Shown piece after piece: positions 38,606 through 47,056 of a DNA stretch of 64,000 nt (position 1 is its first letter; each line of letters opens with the position of its first letter). Made by a program: the position numbers and the translations under genes. The DNA is taken from NCBI RefSeq assembly GCF_009664835.1, contig NZ_CP045929.1, forward strand, positions 4,402,001-4,466,000, read 5' to 3'. Under the pieces are notes generated by a model. The model saw only the letters and a list, made by a program, of their open reading frames with translations. It had not been told where the DNA came from and did no database searches. Origin of the DNA: Allosaccharopolyspora coralli (GTDB lineage Bacteria > Actinomycetota > Actinomycetes > Mycobacteriales > Pseudonocardiaceae).

Positions 38606-39504
38606 GTGCTCCTGCCACGACCCGCAGCGCCTACCCAGCCCAGGTCCAGGACTTGGTGCCGCAGGCCCGCGAGCTGGCCGAGGTGCTGGGCCGGGTTCCG
38701 TCGCGGAACCGGTTGATGAGCGAGTTCCGCATCGGCGCCCGCAAGGCCACCACCCTGCGGGCACACCTCACCGACCACCCCACCGGACCCAGCGAGACGG
38801 GTCCGACAGGCTCGGTCCGGCCGTACGCGGTGCCCGAGCCCAGCGGGACCGGGGTGGGATCGGCACCGGTCGATCCATCCACGGAACCGCTGCCGGTAAT
38901 CGCTCCACCGGAACCGGCCGACTCCGCCAACGGAGCGGACCAGAACCCGGTGTCACAGGCGGGTACCGGCAAGGGTGTGCCGGCTGCGCCCGAGCCGGTG
39001 AGCACGCCTGCGAACCCAGACACGACCTCCGGCACGGAACCAGCAATGACCGTGCCGCCGGCGGGTCGGGTTCCGGCGGCGTGGCCGGTGTTGTTGTTGG
39101 CGCTTCCGGCGTTTGTGGCGATCTGGTCCGGCTGGGTCGGACTGGGCTCGCTGACCGGATTCGGCATCGTGCACCCCTTGCCCGGGATCTGGGACTCGCT
39201 GCAGATCAATACGGCGATCACGTTGCCGATCGGGGTGGAGACCTACGCCGCCTACGCCCTGCGCGTGTGGCTCTCCGGCGCGGTCCCACTCAGGGCACGC
39301 GCTTTTGCGAAGTGGTCCGCGCTCGGCTCCCTCGCGCTCGGCGCACTCGGCCAGATCGCCTACCACCTGATGACCGCCGCCGGTATCACCGCCGCTCCGT
39401 GGTGGATCACCACCGCCGTGTCCTGCCTGCCCGTCGCCGTGCTGGGCATGGGCGCCGCACTCACCCACCTCCTACGAACCCCGGCCGAAAGCGAGGCCCA
39501 CTGA
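38602..39504 (+). CDS. DUF2637-like membrane protein
   Basis: A 300-aa protein. An N-terminal HTH-like part (RVPSRNRLMSEFRIGARKATTL) precedes a proline-rich linker (80-150) and about four hydrophobic helices from 160 to 295 (PVLLLALPAFVAIWSGWVGL, LPIGVETYAAYALRVWL). DUF2637 proteins with this plan sit before the FtsK-type translocase in many actinomycete elements and are thought to help spreading of the element within mycelium. It overlaps both neighbours (ATGA, TGATG), which supports a shared operon. Confidence 0.78.
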   Translation: MSAPATTRSAYPAQVQDLVPQARELAEVLGRVPSRNRLMSEFRIGARKATTLRAHLTDHPTGPSETGPTGSVRPYAVPEPSGTGVGSAPVDPSTEPLPVIAPPEPADSANGADQNPVSQAGTGKGVPAAPEPVSTPANPDTTSGTEPAMTVPPAGRVPAAWPVLLLALPAFVAIWSGWVGLGSLTGFGIVHPLPGIWDSLQINTAITLPIGVETYAAYALRVWLSGAVPLRARAFAKWSALGSLALGALGQIAYHLMTAAGITAAPWWITTAVSCLPVAVLGMGAALTHLLRTPAESEAH

Positions 39505-41750
39505 TGACCGAGAACCACAACCACACCCCCGACCACGACGACAACCGCGACGACGTGCGTTCCGAGACGGGCGAGGACGCTCGTGTCTACAACTTCCCCG
39601 CCAAGTCCACAGAACGGTCCGACGAATCTGCCCGTGACGAACACCCCGCCCCTGGCGAGGTGGAGTCGGCTCCGGAGGTCGTCGAGGGCGAGATCGTCGA
39701 CGAGGACGAGCCCGACACCTCAACGCAGGTGGATCAGCCCGACACCAGCGCGGGTCTGTCGTTCTGGGAGCGGTTGAACCGCGCGGAGCGGCGGGCGATC
39801 CTGCCGACCTGGCTGTCCTCAAAGGACCAGATCCGGGAGGCCGCGAAGTGGGCGGGTGGGCACTACACCCACGCGGCCGGGTATCACGCCGCCCGCAGCC
39901 CGCTCTATGCAGCGAAACTCGCGGGCCAAGCGCCTCGGGGCACCGGGCGTCTGGTGAGTGGTGCGGCGCGGTGGGTATTCGACGCCGAAGGCCAACCGCT
40001 GCGCTCGGCGGCCGCACGCCGCGAAGACGCGGCCGAGTACCTGCGGCTGACCACCCAGCGCGACCACCGCGTGCGCACCCGCCTCGCCCTGACCGCTCCC
40101 GTCCTGCTGGTCGGTCTGCCGCTGGTGGTTGTCGTCGTGCCCGGGTTGCCGACGTTGCTGTCCTGGACCCTGCTGGTCGGGCTCGTGTTGGCCCTCGGCG
40201 TGGCCGGAGGCCACAAGGACCGGCCCGTCACGGGTCGGGCCGTGGTGTCGACGCAGGTGGCGAAGCTGACCAGCGACATCGTCGAACGCGCCCTCGCCTC
40301 ACTGGGCATCGCCGAAATCAACAAAGTGATGGGTGCCCGCGGTTCCGGGATCGCGTTCCCGAAACCCATCACCCGCGACGGGCCCGGGTGGCGGGCCGAC
40401 ATCGACCTGCCCCACGGCGTGACCGTTCCGGACATCGTCGAACGCCGCGAGAAACTCGCCTCCGGGCTGCGTCGCCCACTTGGCTGTGTGTGGCCGGAGT
40501 CCGACGGCACCGAACACGCCGGCAGGTTGGTGTTGTGGGTCGGGGATCAGGACATGGCCAAGGCCACCCAACCCGCCTGGCCCCTACTCAGGAAGGGCAC
40601 GGCCGATCTGTTTCAGCCGGTGCCGTTCGGCACCGACCAACGCGGCAGGCCCGTCGCGATCACCCTGATGTTCAACAACCTGCTCATCGGCGCCATGCCC
40701 CGCGTGGGCAAGACGTTCGCGCTGCGGGTGCTGCTGCTGGCCGTGGCCCTCGACGTGCGCGCCGAGATGCGCGTGTTCGAGCTCAAGGGCACCGGCGACC
40801 TCGAATCGTTGGGGAAGGTGGCGCATCACTACGCCTCGGGCCCGGATGACGGCACCGTGGAGGCCACCCTCGACAGCCTCCGCGAGGTCTACAAGGACCT
40901 GGAGGCCCGGGCCGGGACGATCACCCGCCTGGCGCGAGAGAACAAGGCCCTCGTCCCGGAGAACAAGGTCACCCCCGAGGTCGCCGGACGCCGCGACCTC
41001 GGCCTACACCCCCTCGTCATCGCGGTCGACGAATGCCAGGAACTGTTCTCCCACCCGGAGTTCGGCAAGGAAGCCGGAGAGCTGGCCACGGCCATCATCA
41101 AACGCGGCCCCGCGATGGGCGTGATCTTGATCCTGGCCACGCAGCGGCCGGACAAGGACAGCCTGCCCACCGGCGTGAGCGCCAACGTCGGCATCCGGTT
41201 CTGCCTGCGCGTGATGGGCCAGGTCGAAAACGACATGGTGCTGGGCACCTCGATGTATCGCAACGGCGTCCGCGCCTCCACATTCACCGCCAAGGACAAG
41301 GGAATCGGCTACCTCGTCGGCAACGCCGACGACCCCCAACTCGCCCGCTCCGCCTACGTCGACAACCCCGCCGCCGACACCATCACCGACCGCGCCCGCA
41401 CCTCCCGGCACACCGCCGGAACCCTCTCCGGCCACGCACTCGGCCACGACACCACCCGCCACCGCACCGCCGACACCCTGCCCGAAGACCTCCTGTCCCT
41501 GCTCAGCCCGGACGAGGACAAGATCTGGACCGAAACCGCCGCCACCCGGCTGGCCGCGACCTGGCCCGAGACCTACGGCACCTACACCGCCGACCAGTTG
41601 ACCACCGCGCTCAAACCCCACGGGCTCAAAACCAACCGGCAAGTCTGGGGCACCGACCAAGCCGGCGAGGGCCGCAACCGGCGCGGATTCCACCGCACCG
41701 ACCTCACCACGATCGTCACCGAACGTAACCGAAAGCAGGACGCCGGCTAG
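39504..41750 (+). CDS. traSA: FtsK/SpoIIIE-type conjugal DNA translocase (TraSA/TraB-like)
   Basis: A 748-aa protein. An acidic N-terminal tail precedes two to three membrane helices (about 195-235), then the FtsK motor with Walker A at K403 (MPRVGKTFA) and Walker B at D509-E510 (IAVDECQE), and LATQRP. The C-terminal 100 residues form a winged-helix-like region that in TraB binds short repeats near its own gene. These proteins move double-stranded DNA between hyphae without a relaxase. The true start is ATG 39504; the same frame runs upstream to 38586 inside the previous gene but is not coding there. Confidence 0.92.
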   Translation: MTENHNHTPDHDDNRDDVRSETGEDARVYNFPAKSTERSDESARDEHPAPGEVESAPEVVEGEIVDEDEPDTSTQVDQPDTSAGLSFWERLNRAERRAILPTWLSSKDQIREAAKWAGGHYTHAAGYHAARSPLYAAKLAGQAPRGTGRLVSGAARWVFDAEGQPLRSAAARREDAAEYLRLTTQRDHRVRTRLALTAPVLLVGLPLVVVVVPGLPTLLSWTLLVGLVLALGVAGGHKDRPVTGRAVVSTQVAKLTSDIVERALASLGIAEINKVMGARGSGIAFPKPITRDGPGWRADIDLPHGVTVPDIVERREKLASGLRRPLGCVWPESDGTEHAGRLVLWVGDQDMAKATQPAWPLLRKGTADLFQPVPFGTDQRGRPVAITLMFNNLLIGAMPRVGKTFALRVLLLAVALDVRAEMRVFELKGTGDLESLGKVAHHYASGPDDGTVEATLDSLREVYKDLEARAGTITRLARENKALVPENKVTPEVAGRRDLGLHPLVIAVDECQELFSHPEFGKEAGELATAIIKRGPAMGVILILATQRPDKDSLPTGVSANVGIRFCLRVMGQVENDMVLGTSMYRNGVRASTFTAKDKGIGYLVGNADDPQLARSAYVDNPAADTITDRARTSRHTAGTLSGHALGHDTTRHRTADTLPEDLLSLLSPDEDKIWTETAATRLAATWPETYGTYTADQLTTALKPHGLKTNRQVWGTDQAGEGRNRRGFHRTDLTTIVTERNRKQDAG

Positions 41751-41848
41751 GCCCAGCAACCCCGCTAGACCTAGCAACCCCACCCGCTAGACCTAGCGAC
41801 CCCGCTAGCACCCCAACACCACAACTGCCCAGCACCCTAGCCACTAGC
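41747..41848. repeat. CTAG-core repeat cluster after traSA (candidate transfer locus)
   Basis: Eight CTAG cores occur between 41747 and 41848. The best unit, CCGCTAGACCTAGC, occurs twice (41762 and 41784) and is itself a short dyad (GCTAG…CTAGC). The cluster begins at the traSA stop codon. TraB-type translocases recognise short repeats beside their gene (clt), so this is a natural candidate for that site. Function is inferred from place. Confidence 0.6.
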
Positions 41849-41891
41849 GGTGCGCAGGGAGAACCGTGCCCACACCCCGCACAGGAGGCCC

Positions 41892-42149
41892 ATGACCCCC
41901 ACACATGAGCTGCTAGCGATCCTCATCCCCGCCGCCCTCATGCTCACGCTCGGTTACTTCCTCACCTGCGTGATCTGGCCCTTCAAGCCGTGTCGCCACT
42001 GCTCCGGCACTGGCAAACGCCACGCCCGCATCGTCACCGCCTTCCGCCTCTGCACCCGCTGCCACGGCACCGGACGCCGCATCCGACTCGGACGCCACGC
42101 CTACAACCGCACCAGCCACCACCGCCGCCGCACCCAGAACCGGAGGTGA
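41892..42149 (+). CDS. Membrane-anchored CxxCxGxG zinc protein
   Basis: An 85-aa protein with ATG 41892. One membrane helix (ILIPAALMLTLGYFLTCV) is followed by two DnaJ-like motifs, CRHCSGTGK and CTRCHGTGRR, and a basic tail. This is a common small partner on actinomycete elements, perhaps binding nucleic acid at the membrane. It is not DnaJ itself since the J domain is absent. Confidence 0.75.
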   Translation: MTPTHELLAILIPAALMLTLGYFLTCVIWPFKPCRHCSGTGKRHARIVTAFRLCTRCHGTGRRIRLGRHAYNRTSHHRRRTQNRR

Positions 42150-42155
42150 CTCCTC

Positions 42156-42341
42156 ATGGCTAAGCCGATGCACATCACCCCCGACACCTGCCGCGCCGAG
42201 ACCGCCGCCCAAGGCCTCAACAGCATCCGCGCGCTCTGCGGCACGAAGCTCAAGCCCGGCGAAGGCGCCAAGCCCAACGCTCCTCTCTGCGGCCGCTGCT
42301 ACCGCAAGGCCGGATGGAGCTACGACAAGCGCCACTGGTGA
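42156..42341 (+). CDS. Small cysteine-containing protein
   Basis: A 61-aa protein with GGAGG before ATG 42156. Cysteines at CRAETAAQ, ALCGTKL and LCGRCYRK could form a zinc ribbon. It is basic at the end (SYDKRHW). The family is unknown. It sits 6 bp after the previous stop, in the same operon. Confidence 0.65.
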   Translation: MAKPMHITPDTCRAETAAQGLNSIRALCGTKLKPGEGAKPNAPLCGRCYRKAGWSYDKRHW

Positions 42342-42431
42342 ACCCACTGAATCCACCCCAGTAAGCAGGCCCCGCCCGCACACCTACCACCAGCGGCGGG
42401 CGGGGCCCCTACCCCGCTTGGAGGCACCACC

Positions 42432-43031
42432 ATGCTCGCAGAACTCCCCTTGATCCTGGGCACCGCCAGTTGGGCGGCCGCGACCACCACCGCCGCACTC
42501 GTCTTCCGGCGCAGGCTGCACACCGACCCGCTGACCGGGCTCGGCAACCGCACCGCCCTACACCGCCTCGCCCGCCGCGAGCGGTTCACCCGCAGCCTCG
42601 TCGGGCTGTGCATGGTCGACCTCGACGGGTTCAAAGCCATCAACGACACCCACGGCCACGACTTCGGCAACAAGGTCCTGGCCGCCGTCGCCACCCAACT
42701 CGCCACCGCCACCCAACCCGGCGAACACGCCGTGCGGCTGCACGGGGACGAGTTCGCCGTCTGGCTCGGACCCGTGCCCACCAGCGGCGCCGCCGAAGCC
42801 CGTGCCGAGCAGATCACCGCTGCACTGGCCGAGCCGATATGGGTCGACGGGCACCGCCTGACCGCCCTCGGCAGCGTCGGCCTGGCCATCGCCCCCGCAG
42901 CCACCCCACTGACCGAGCTGCTCGGGCACGCCGACGCGCACATGTACGAGATCAAAGCCAACCGGCGCCTGACCGTCCTGCCCACCCACTCCGACCGCAC
43001 CCGCGACCAACACGGAGGCACCGCAGCATGA
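42432..43031 (+). CDS. GGDEF-domain protein (diguanylate cyclase-like)
   Basis: A 199-aa protein. A short hydrophobic N-terminus (10-27) precedes a GGDEF domain: DPLTGLGNR (32-40), LDGFKAINDTHGH (64-76) and the active-site loop HGDEF at 104-108. The first glycine of GGDEF is histidine here, which may lower or change activity, and the inhibitory RxxD site is absent. A c-di-GMP enzyme on a mobile element could affect host development. It overlaps the next gene by ATGA. Confidence 0.85.
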   Translation: MLAELPLILGTASWAAATTTAALVFRRRLHTDPLTGLGNRTALHRLARRERFTRSLVGLCMVDLDGFKAINDTHGHDFGNKVLAAVATQLATATQPGEHAVRLHGDEFAVWLGPVPTSGAAEARAEQITAALAEPIWVDGHRLTALGSVGLAIAPAATPLTELLGHADAHMYEIKANRRLTVLPTHSDRTRDQHGGTAA

Positions 43032-43705
43032 ACCCCACCCACCCGACCCCATCCGGCCCAGTCACCCTCGATGCCGAGGTTTCGTTCCTCGGTTGCCTCA
43101 TGCGGTGCGATGCCCCCACCGCACTGCGGCTGCTGGCCGGGATGGAACCCGACGACGCCACCACCCCGATCGCTGGGGAAGTCCTCGCGATGGCCATCCG
43201 CCTCACCGCCCAGGGCATCGCACCGGACCCAGCCGTACTGCTGGCCGAAGCACGGCGCACCGGGCGTCTCGACACCGTCCACAAATACCAGCTGCTCACC
43301 GACTGGCTCATCGACACCTACCGCGCCGCACCCGACCCCGTCACCGGCCCGTACCTCAAAACGGCGATGCTCGAAGCCGCCTACCGCCACGCCCTACGCG
43401 AGCACGCCCACTGCATCCTCGCTCGTATCGAGCACGCCGGAGTGTCCGAACTGGACGAACTCGCCACTCTCGACGACCGCACCATCGACCTCGAACACCG
43501 CCACCGGCAGTCCCTCGACGCCGACTCCATCCGCCCCATCGCACCAACGGTTCCCTCCCGTTGCGGGAGAGGCGAACTCAGCGGGATCACAGAACGCCTC
43601 TCCGGCGACGACTCGGCGCCGGAAGCCACAAACGGGGACACCACCGGTCGACGGGCACAACGCCACTCAGCCCGCGCAGAACGTCAGCGAGGGGAGGCCG
43701 CGTGA
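43028..43705 (+). CDS. DnaB-helicase N-terminal-like protein
   Basis: A 225-aa protein that opens like the N-terminal domain of replicative DnaB (DAEVSFLGCLMRCDAPTALRLL…DPVTGPYLKTAMLEAAYRHAL), without the RecA-type helicase motor. The C-terminal 80 residues are polar and probably disordered. Such proteins occur beside replication genes on actinomycete elements and may recruit host replication proteins. It overlaps both neighbours (ATGA, GTGA). Confidence 0.75.
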   Translation: MNPTHPTPSGPVTLDAEVSFLGCLMRCDAPTALRLLAGMEPDDATTPIAGEVLAMAIRLTAQGIAPDPAVLLAEARRTGRLDTVHKYQLLTDWLIDTYRAAPDPVTGPYLKTAMLEAAYRHALREHAHCILARIEHAGVSELDELATLDDRTIDLEHRHRQSLDADSIRPIAPTVPSRCGRGELSGITERLSGDDSAPEATNGDTTGRRAQRHSARAERQRGEAA

Positions 43706-45132
43706 GCACACCCCAACCCCAGACTGCCGGACTCGGCCGCATCCAACGCCCGAACCCACCAACCAGCGGAGAGGAGGACGCCATGCCCACAACCCCCGCG
43801 CTGCACCTCGTCGGCACTTCCGACAACCAACAGCGTCCACAGACGCGGGCTGGTGCCGAGGTGCTCGACGACGTGGCCACGTTCCTCAGCCGGTTTCTGG
43901 TGCTGCCCTCCGAGCACTGCGCGCCGACGATCGCGCTGTGGTTCGCCCACACCCACGCCGCGCACCTGTTCTACGCCACACCCCGGCTGATCCTCGACTC
44001 GGCCGAGCCCGGCAGCGGCAAGACCCGCGTGCTCGAAGTCGGCCAATACCTCGTCCGCGAACCCGAAATGACCATCTCCGCCACGACCGCCGCACTGTTC
44101 CGCATGGTCAGCGCCGGGCCGATCACGATCCTGTTCGACGAGGTTGACGCTATCTTCAATCCCAAGAACGGCGGCAACTACGAAGACCTCCGCGCCATGC
44201 TCAACGCCGGATACAAACGCTCCGCCACGATCGCCCGCTGCGTCGGCGATGCCAAAGCCATGAAGGTCGAACGCTTCCCCGTCTACGCACCCGCCGCCCT
44301 CGCGGGAATCGCCGGACACATGCCCGCCACCATCACCACCCGCGCCATCACCATCCACATGCGCAAACGCGCCCCCGACGAACCCGTCGAAGAATTCCTC
44401 GAAGAAGACGTCGAAGGCGAAGCCGCGCCGCTGCGCGAGGAACTCGCTGCCTGGACTGAGCAGGCCAGCGAGCGCCTCGCCGGGGCACGACCGGCCATGC
44501 CAGCCGGAGTGTTCGACCGCTCCGCCGAAATCTGGAAACCCCTCATTGCCCTCGCCGACCACGCAGGCGGGCACTGGCCCGACACCGCCCGCGCCGCCTG
44601 CCAACACTTCGTTCACGCCACCGGAGGAGGCACCCAGTCCCTCGGGGTACGGCTGCTGGCCGACCTCCGGGACCTGTTCACCGCTCGCGGCGTCGATCGG
44701 ATGACCACTGTGGACATTCTTCCCGCACTGCACGGCCTAGACGAAGCACCGTGGGGCGATCTCTACGGCAAACCCCTCGACCCCCGACGGCTGTCCAAAG
44801 AACTCGCCCGCTACGGCGTCGCCTCCAAAAACATCAAGCAACCCGGCGGACACGTCGCCAAGGGCTTCCGCACCGACGGCGAAGACGGACTCGTCGACGC
44901 CTGGCGCCGCTACCTGCCGAGTGCCGCTACCAGCGCTACCGACGCTACCGCGCAGGTCACACCGGTAGCGGACGACGAACAGGTGCCGCTACCGGCGCTA
45001 CCCGACGCCGAGGCAGGTAGCGGCGGTAGCGGCAGCGGAAACTCCTCCGCTACCGCCCTGACCAGGCAAGTAGCGCCAGTAGCGGCAGTAGCGGACAACA
45101 CCAGCCAACCGAGAACGGAGAACCCGCCCTGA
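43702..45132 (+). CDS. DUF3631 P-loop ATPase, replication-type
   Basis: A 476-aa protein from GTG 43702 (coupled by GTGA). An ATG at 43783 with AGGAGG five nt upstream is an equally good start. Walker A is AEPGSGKT and Walker B is ITILFDEVDAIF, followed by a DUF3631 C-terminal region (WKPLIALADHAGGHWP…LLADLRDLF…LSKELARYGV). Proteins of this type replace or assist helicases on actinomycete elements. The last 70 residues are low-complexity Ala/Ser/Thr/Val, encoded by the GCTAC/GTAGC array, and may not be structural. Confidence 0.82.
   Translation: MSTPQPQTAGLGRIQRPNPPTSGEEDAMPTTPALHLVGTSDNQQRPQTRAGAEVLDDVATFLSRFLVLPSEHCAPTIALWFAHTHAAHLFYATPRLILDSAEPGSGKTRVLEVGQYLVREPEMTISATTAALFRMVSAGPITILFDEVDAIFNPKNGGNYEDLRAMLNAGYKRSATIARCVGDAKAMKVERFPVYAPAALAGIAGHMPATITTRAITIHMRKRAPDEPVEEFLEEDVEGEAAPLREELAAWTEQASERLAGARPAMPAGVFDRSAEIWKPLIALADHAGGHWPDTARAACQHFVHATGGGTQSLGVRLLADLRDLFTARGVDRMTTVDILPALHGLDEAPWGDLYGKPLDPRRLSKELARYGVASKNIKQPGGHVAKGFRTDGEDGLVDAWRRYLPSAATSATDATAQVTPVADDEQVPLPALPDAEAGSGGSGSGNSSATALTRQVAPVAAVADNTSQPRTENPP
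44909..45092. repeat. GCTAC/GTAGC short-repeat array (iteron-like)
   Basis: Thirteen copies of GCTAC or its complement GTAGC occur in 184 bp, at 44909, 44926, 44935, 44944, 44965, 44988, 44997, 45017, 45026, 45049, 45070, 45079 and 45088. Copies in each group are spaced exactly 9 bp apart. They lie in the 3' end of the DUF3631 gene, where they encode a low-complexity tail, and just before xis. Both a coding side effect and a protein-binding array (replication origin) can explain them. Confidence 0.6.
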
Positions 45133-45185
45133 CTCCGCCCTCGCACCGACCGACGCCCCACGCACAACCAGCCGGGAGGCCCATC

Positions 45186-45377
45186 ATGGCTCAACGCAGT
45201 GGCAACTGGATGACCGTCGCGGAGTTCTGCGAGGAGATGGGGATCGCGCGAACGACCTTCGACGACTGGCGAGCGAAGCAGCGGGCGCCCAAGGCTATCC
45301 GCCTACCCAACGGCTCCCTGCGCATCCGCCGCACCGACTTCGAAACCTGGCTCGACACCCTGGAGGACGCCGCATGA
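45186..45377 (+). CDS. xis: Excisionase-type small HTH protein
   Basis: A 63-aa protein with a MerR-like helix-turn-helix (MTVAEFCEEMGIARTTFDDWRAKQ) followed by a wing (IRLPNGSLRIRRTDFETWL), typical of Xis/AlpA-type directionality factors. Its ATGA overlap with the integrase gene is the usual xis-int arrangement. It would promote excision of the element. Confidence 0.88.
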   Translation: MAQRSGNWMTVAEFCEEMGIARTTFDDWRAKQRAPKAIRLPNGSLRIRRTDFETWLDTLEDAA

Positions 45378-46732
45378 CCGAGACCACCTACGAAGTCCGA
45401 GTCTGGAACATCCGGTACCGCAAGAACGCACATGACAAGGTCACCAGCTACGGGGTCCGTTGGCGCACACGGAACCAGCGCCATTACGTCTCATACGGCA
45501 CCTACGCACAAGCAGAGAGTTTCCGGTCGGATCTCGTCAGCGCATCGCGCAAAGGCGAAGCGTTCGTCGTCGAGACCGGCATGCCCGTCTCGCTGTCGCG
45601 GACCACTACCGAGCGGTCTTGGTTCGAGTTCGCTCGTGAGTACGTCGACATGAAGTGGCGTGACACCTCCCCGGGGCAACGCAAGAGCACGGCCGACTCT
45701 CTCGCACCGATCTCCGCAGCCATGCTCTCCACGAACCGGGCGGCACCTGACCGCAGGATTCTCAACAAGGCCTTCCGCAGAGCGTTCAACCCCTCTACCC
45801 GAGATGGGGAACACTCACCCGAGGTCAGGAAGGCTCTCAAATGGATCGCTGACCACAGCCGCAGCGTCAGCGACCTCGCCAAACCCGAGGTCCTGCGCGA
45901 AGTCCTGGCAGAACTGGACGTCAAGCAGGACGGCAGCCGAGCCGCCTCGGACACTGTCAGACTCCGTCGCACGACGCTCTCGAACGCAATTCGCTACGCG
46001 ATCGAGCGCAAGCTCCTCACCAGCAACCCCCTACACGAAGTCAAGATCCGGCGGAGCAGCACGACGCTGAAGCAAGTGGACCGACGAGCCGTCGCCAACC
46101 CGATCCAAGCTCGCACCTTACTGCGAGCAGTCCACGAGCGCACACCGCGAATGACCGCGTTCTTCGCGCTCATGTACTTCGCCGCCCTACGGCCGGAGGA
46201 GGCCACCAACCTGCGCAAACGCAACCTGTCGCTACCCCAAGAGGGCTGGGGCGAGCTGCACCTCGAACGCGCCACGCCCGAGATCGCCCAGGAGTGGACC
46301 GACAGCAGGACCGCCAGCGAGGAACGGAGTCTGAAGCACCGTGACGACGACATCGGCCGGATCGTGCCGTGCTCACCCGAGCTCACCGCGTTCCTGCACA
46401 ATCACCTGAACGCCTACGGAACCGCACCGGACGGTCGGCTGTTCTGGGGCAAGCGGAGCGGTGGACGCCTCTCCAGCACCGTCTACGGACGAGCCTGGGC
46501 CAACGCCCGCACGGATGCGTTCACGGAAGAGGTGGCTGCCACTCCGCTGGCCAAGCGTCCGTATGACCTCCGGCACGCGGCTGTGTCGACGTGGCTCAAC
46601 GCCGGAGTCGAGGCGACACGGGTCGCGGAGTGGGCCGGGCACAGTGTCCACGTCCTGCTCCGCGTCTACGCGAAGTGCCTCGACGGTGGCGAACAGGAGG
46701 CTCGTGCGCGGGTCGACCGCGCGCTCCGGTGA
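45374..46732 (+). CDS. int: Tyrosine-recombinase integrase
   Basis: A 452-aa site-specific recombinase that should insert the element at tRNA-Tyr. The catalytic residues are R273 (ALRPEEA), R400 in YDLRHAA, H401 and following box II residues, the GHS histidine, and the nucleophile Y432 (LLRVYAK). The usual HxxR histidine is a tyrosine (YxxR), as seen in some actinobacterial integrases. The N-terminal part carries an arm-binding and core-binding region. It ends 114 bp before attR. Confidence 0.95.
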   Translation: MTETTYEVRVWNIRYRKNAHDKVTSYGVRWRTRNQRHYVSYGTYAQAESFRSDLVSASRKGEAFVVETGMPVSLSRTTTERSWFEFAREYVDMKWRDTSPGQRKSTADSLAPISAAMLSTNRAAPDRRILNKAFRRAFNPSTRDGEHSPEVRKALKWIADHSRSVSDLAKPEVLREVLAELDVKQDGSRAASDTVRLRRTTLSNAIRYAIERKLLTSNPLHEVKIRRSSTTLKQVDRRAVANPIQARTLLRAVHERTPRMTAFFALMYFAALRPEEATNLRKRNLSLPQEGWGELHLERATPEIAQEWTDSRTASEERSLKHRDDDIGRIVPCSPELTAFLHNHLNAYGTAPDGRLFWGKRSGGRLSSTVYGRAWANARTDAFTEEVAATPLAKRPYDLRHAAVSTWLNAGVEATRVAEWAGHSVHVLLRVYAKCLDGGEQEARARVDRALR

Positions 46733-46801
46733 ACCGTGTCCACGCATTGTCCACAGACGGCCGGGTGAGCCCGGGTAGCTCCGGGTGCGCCCGGGTAGCA
46801 C

Positions 46802-46838
46802 GAAAAACAACCCCTGGCCTGTCTTCGCAGGTCAGGGG
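46802..46838 (-). terminator. tRNA-Tyr terminator hairpin
   Basis: CCCCTGGCCTG (46811-46821) pairs with CAGGTCAGGGG (46828-46838) with one mismatch; on the minus strand a T-rich stretch (complement of 46802-46809) follows. A matching hairpin is at attL (15862-15889). Confidence 0.75.
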
Positions 46839-46846
46839 GTGTTCTC

Positions 46847-46903
46847 GCTGGTGTGCCAGGTAGAGGATTCGAACCTCTGAAGGCAATGCCGGCTGATTTA
46901 CAG
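46847..46903. repeat. attR, 57-bp direct repeat
   Basis: It is identical to 15898-15954. It covers the tRNA 3' part from the anticodon stem to just beyond the discriminator base and is followed at once by the remaining 5' part of the intact tRNA. Confidence 0.93.
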
Positions 46904-46935
46904 TCAGCTCCCTTTGGCCGCTCGGGCAACCTGGC
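46854..46935 (-). tRNA. tRNA-Tyr (GTA anticodon)
   Basis: An 82-nt tRNA on the minus strand. Acceptor arms GCCAGGT and ACCTGGC pair, the anticodon loop is CTGTAAA with anticodon GTA, a long variable arm is present as expected for Tyr, and the T arm holds GGTTCGAATCC. The 3' CCA is not encoded. The element has rebuilt its 3' end, so the gene stays complete. Confidence 0.97.
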
Positions 46936-47056
46936 TCGAACGCAGGCCTTGTCCGCCTGCGGTGACCAGCTTACATCCCCGGCGCCAACGGAATCGGTCG
47001 GGGGCGGTGGCGGTAGCGTGGGCGGACGGAAGCCGACCGAGCAGGGAGGACAGGAC

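Larger units (their letters stand above)
15898..46903. mobile_element. Integrative and conjugative-type element in tRNA-Tyr (AICE-like), about 31 kb
   Basis: Bounded by a 57-bp perfect direct repeat (15898-15954 and 46847-46903) that covers the 3' part of tRNA-Tyr. Int and Xis lie at the right end next to the intact tRNA. Inside are an FtsK-type TraSA translocase, a DUF2637-like membrane protein, replication-type proteins and a GntR regulator, the usual parts of actinomycete integrative and conjugative elements. No RepSA-type initiator or relaxase is seen. The cargo is a WXG-protein cassette and a five-gene helicase/methylase/McrBC operon. Element type is inferred from gene content; the limits follow directly from the repeats. 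Confidence 0.9.

Noticed and set aside
38586-39503. N-terminal extension of traSA
   Set aside because: It overlaps the DUF2637-like gene in another frame and is arginine-rich; ATG 39504 fits the operon's start-stop coupling.
41747-41848. CRISPR array
   Set aside because: Repeats are too short, close and irregular, and no cas gene is present; none of the other arrays in the window has spacers either.
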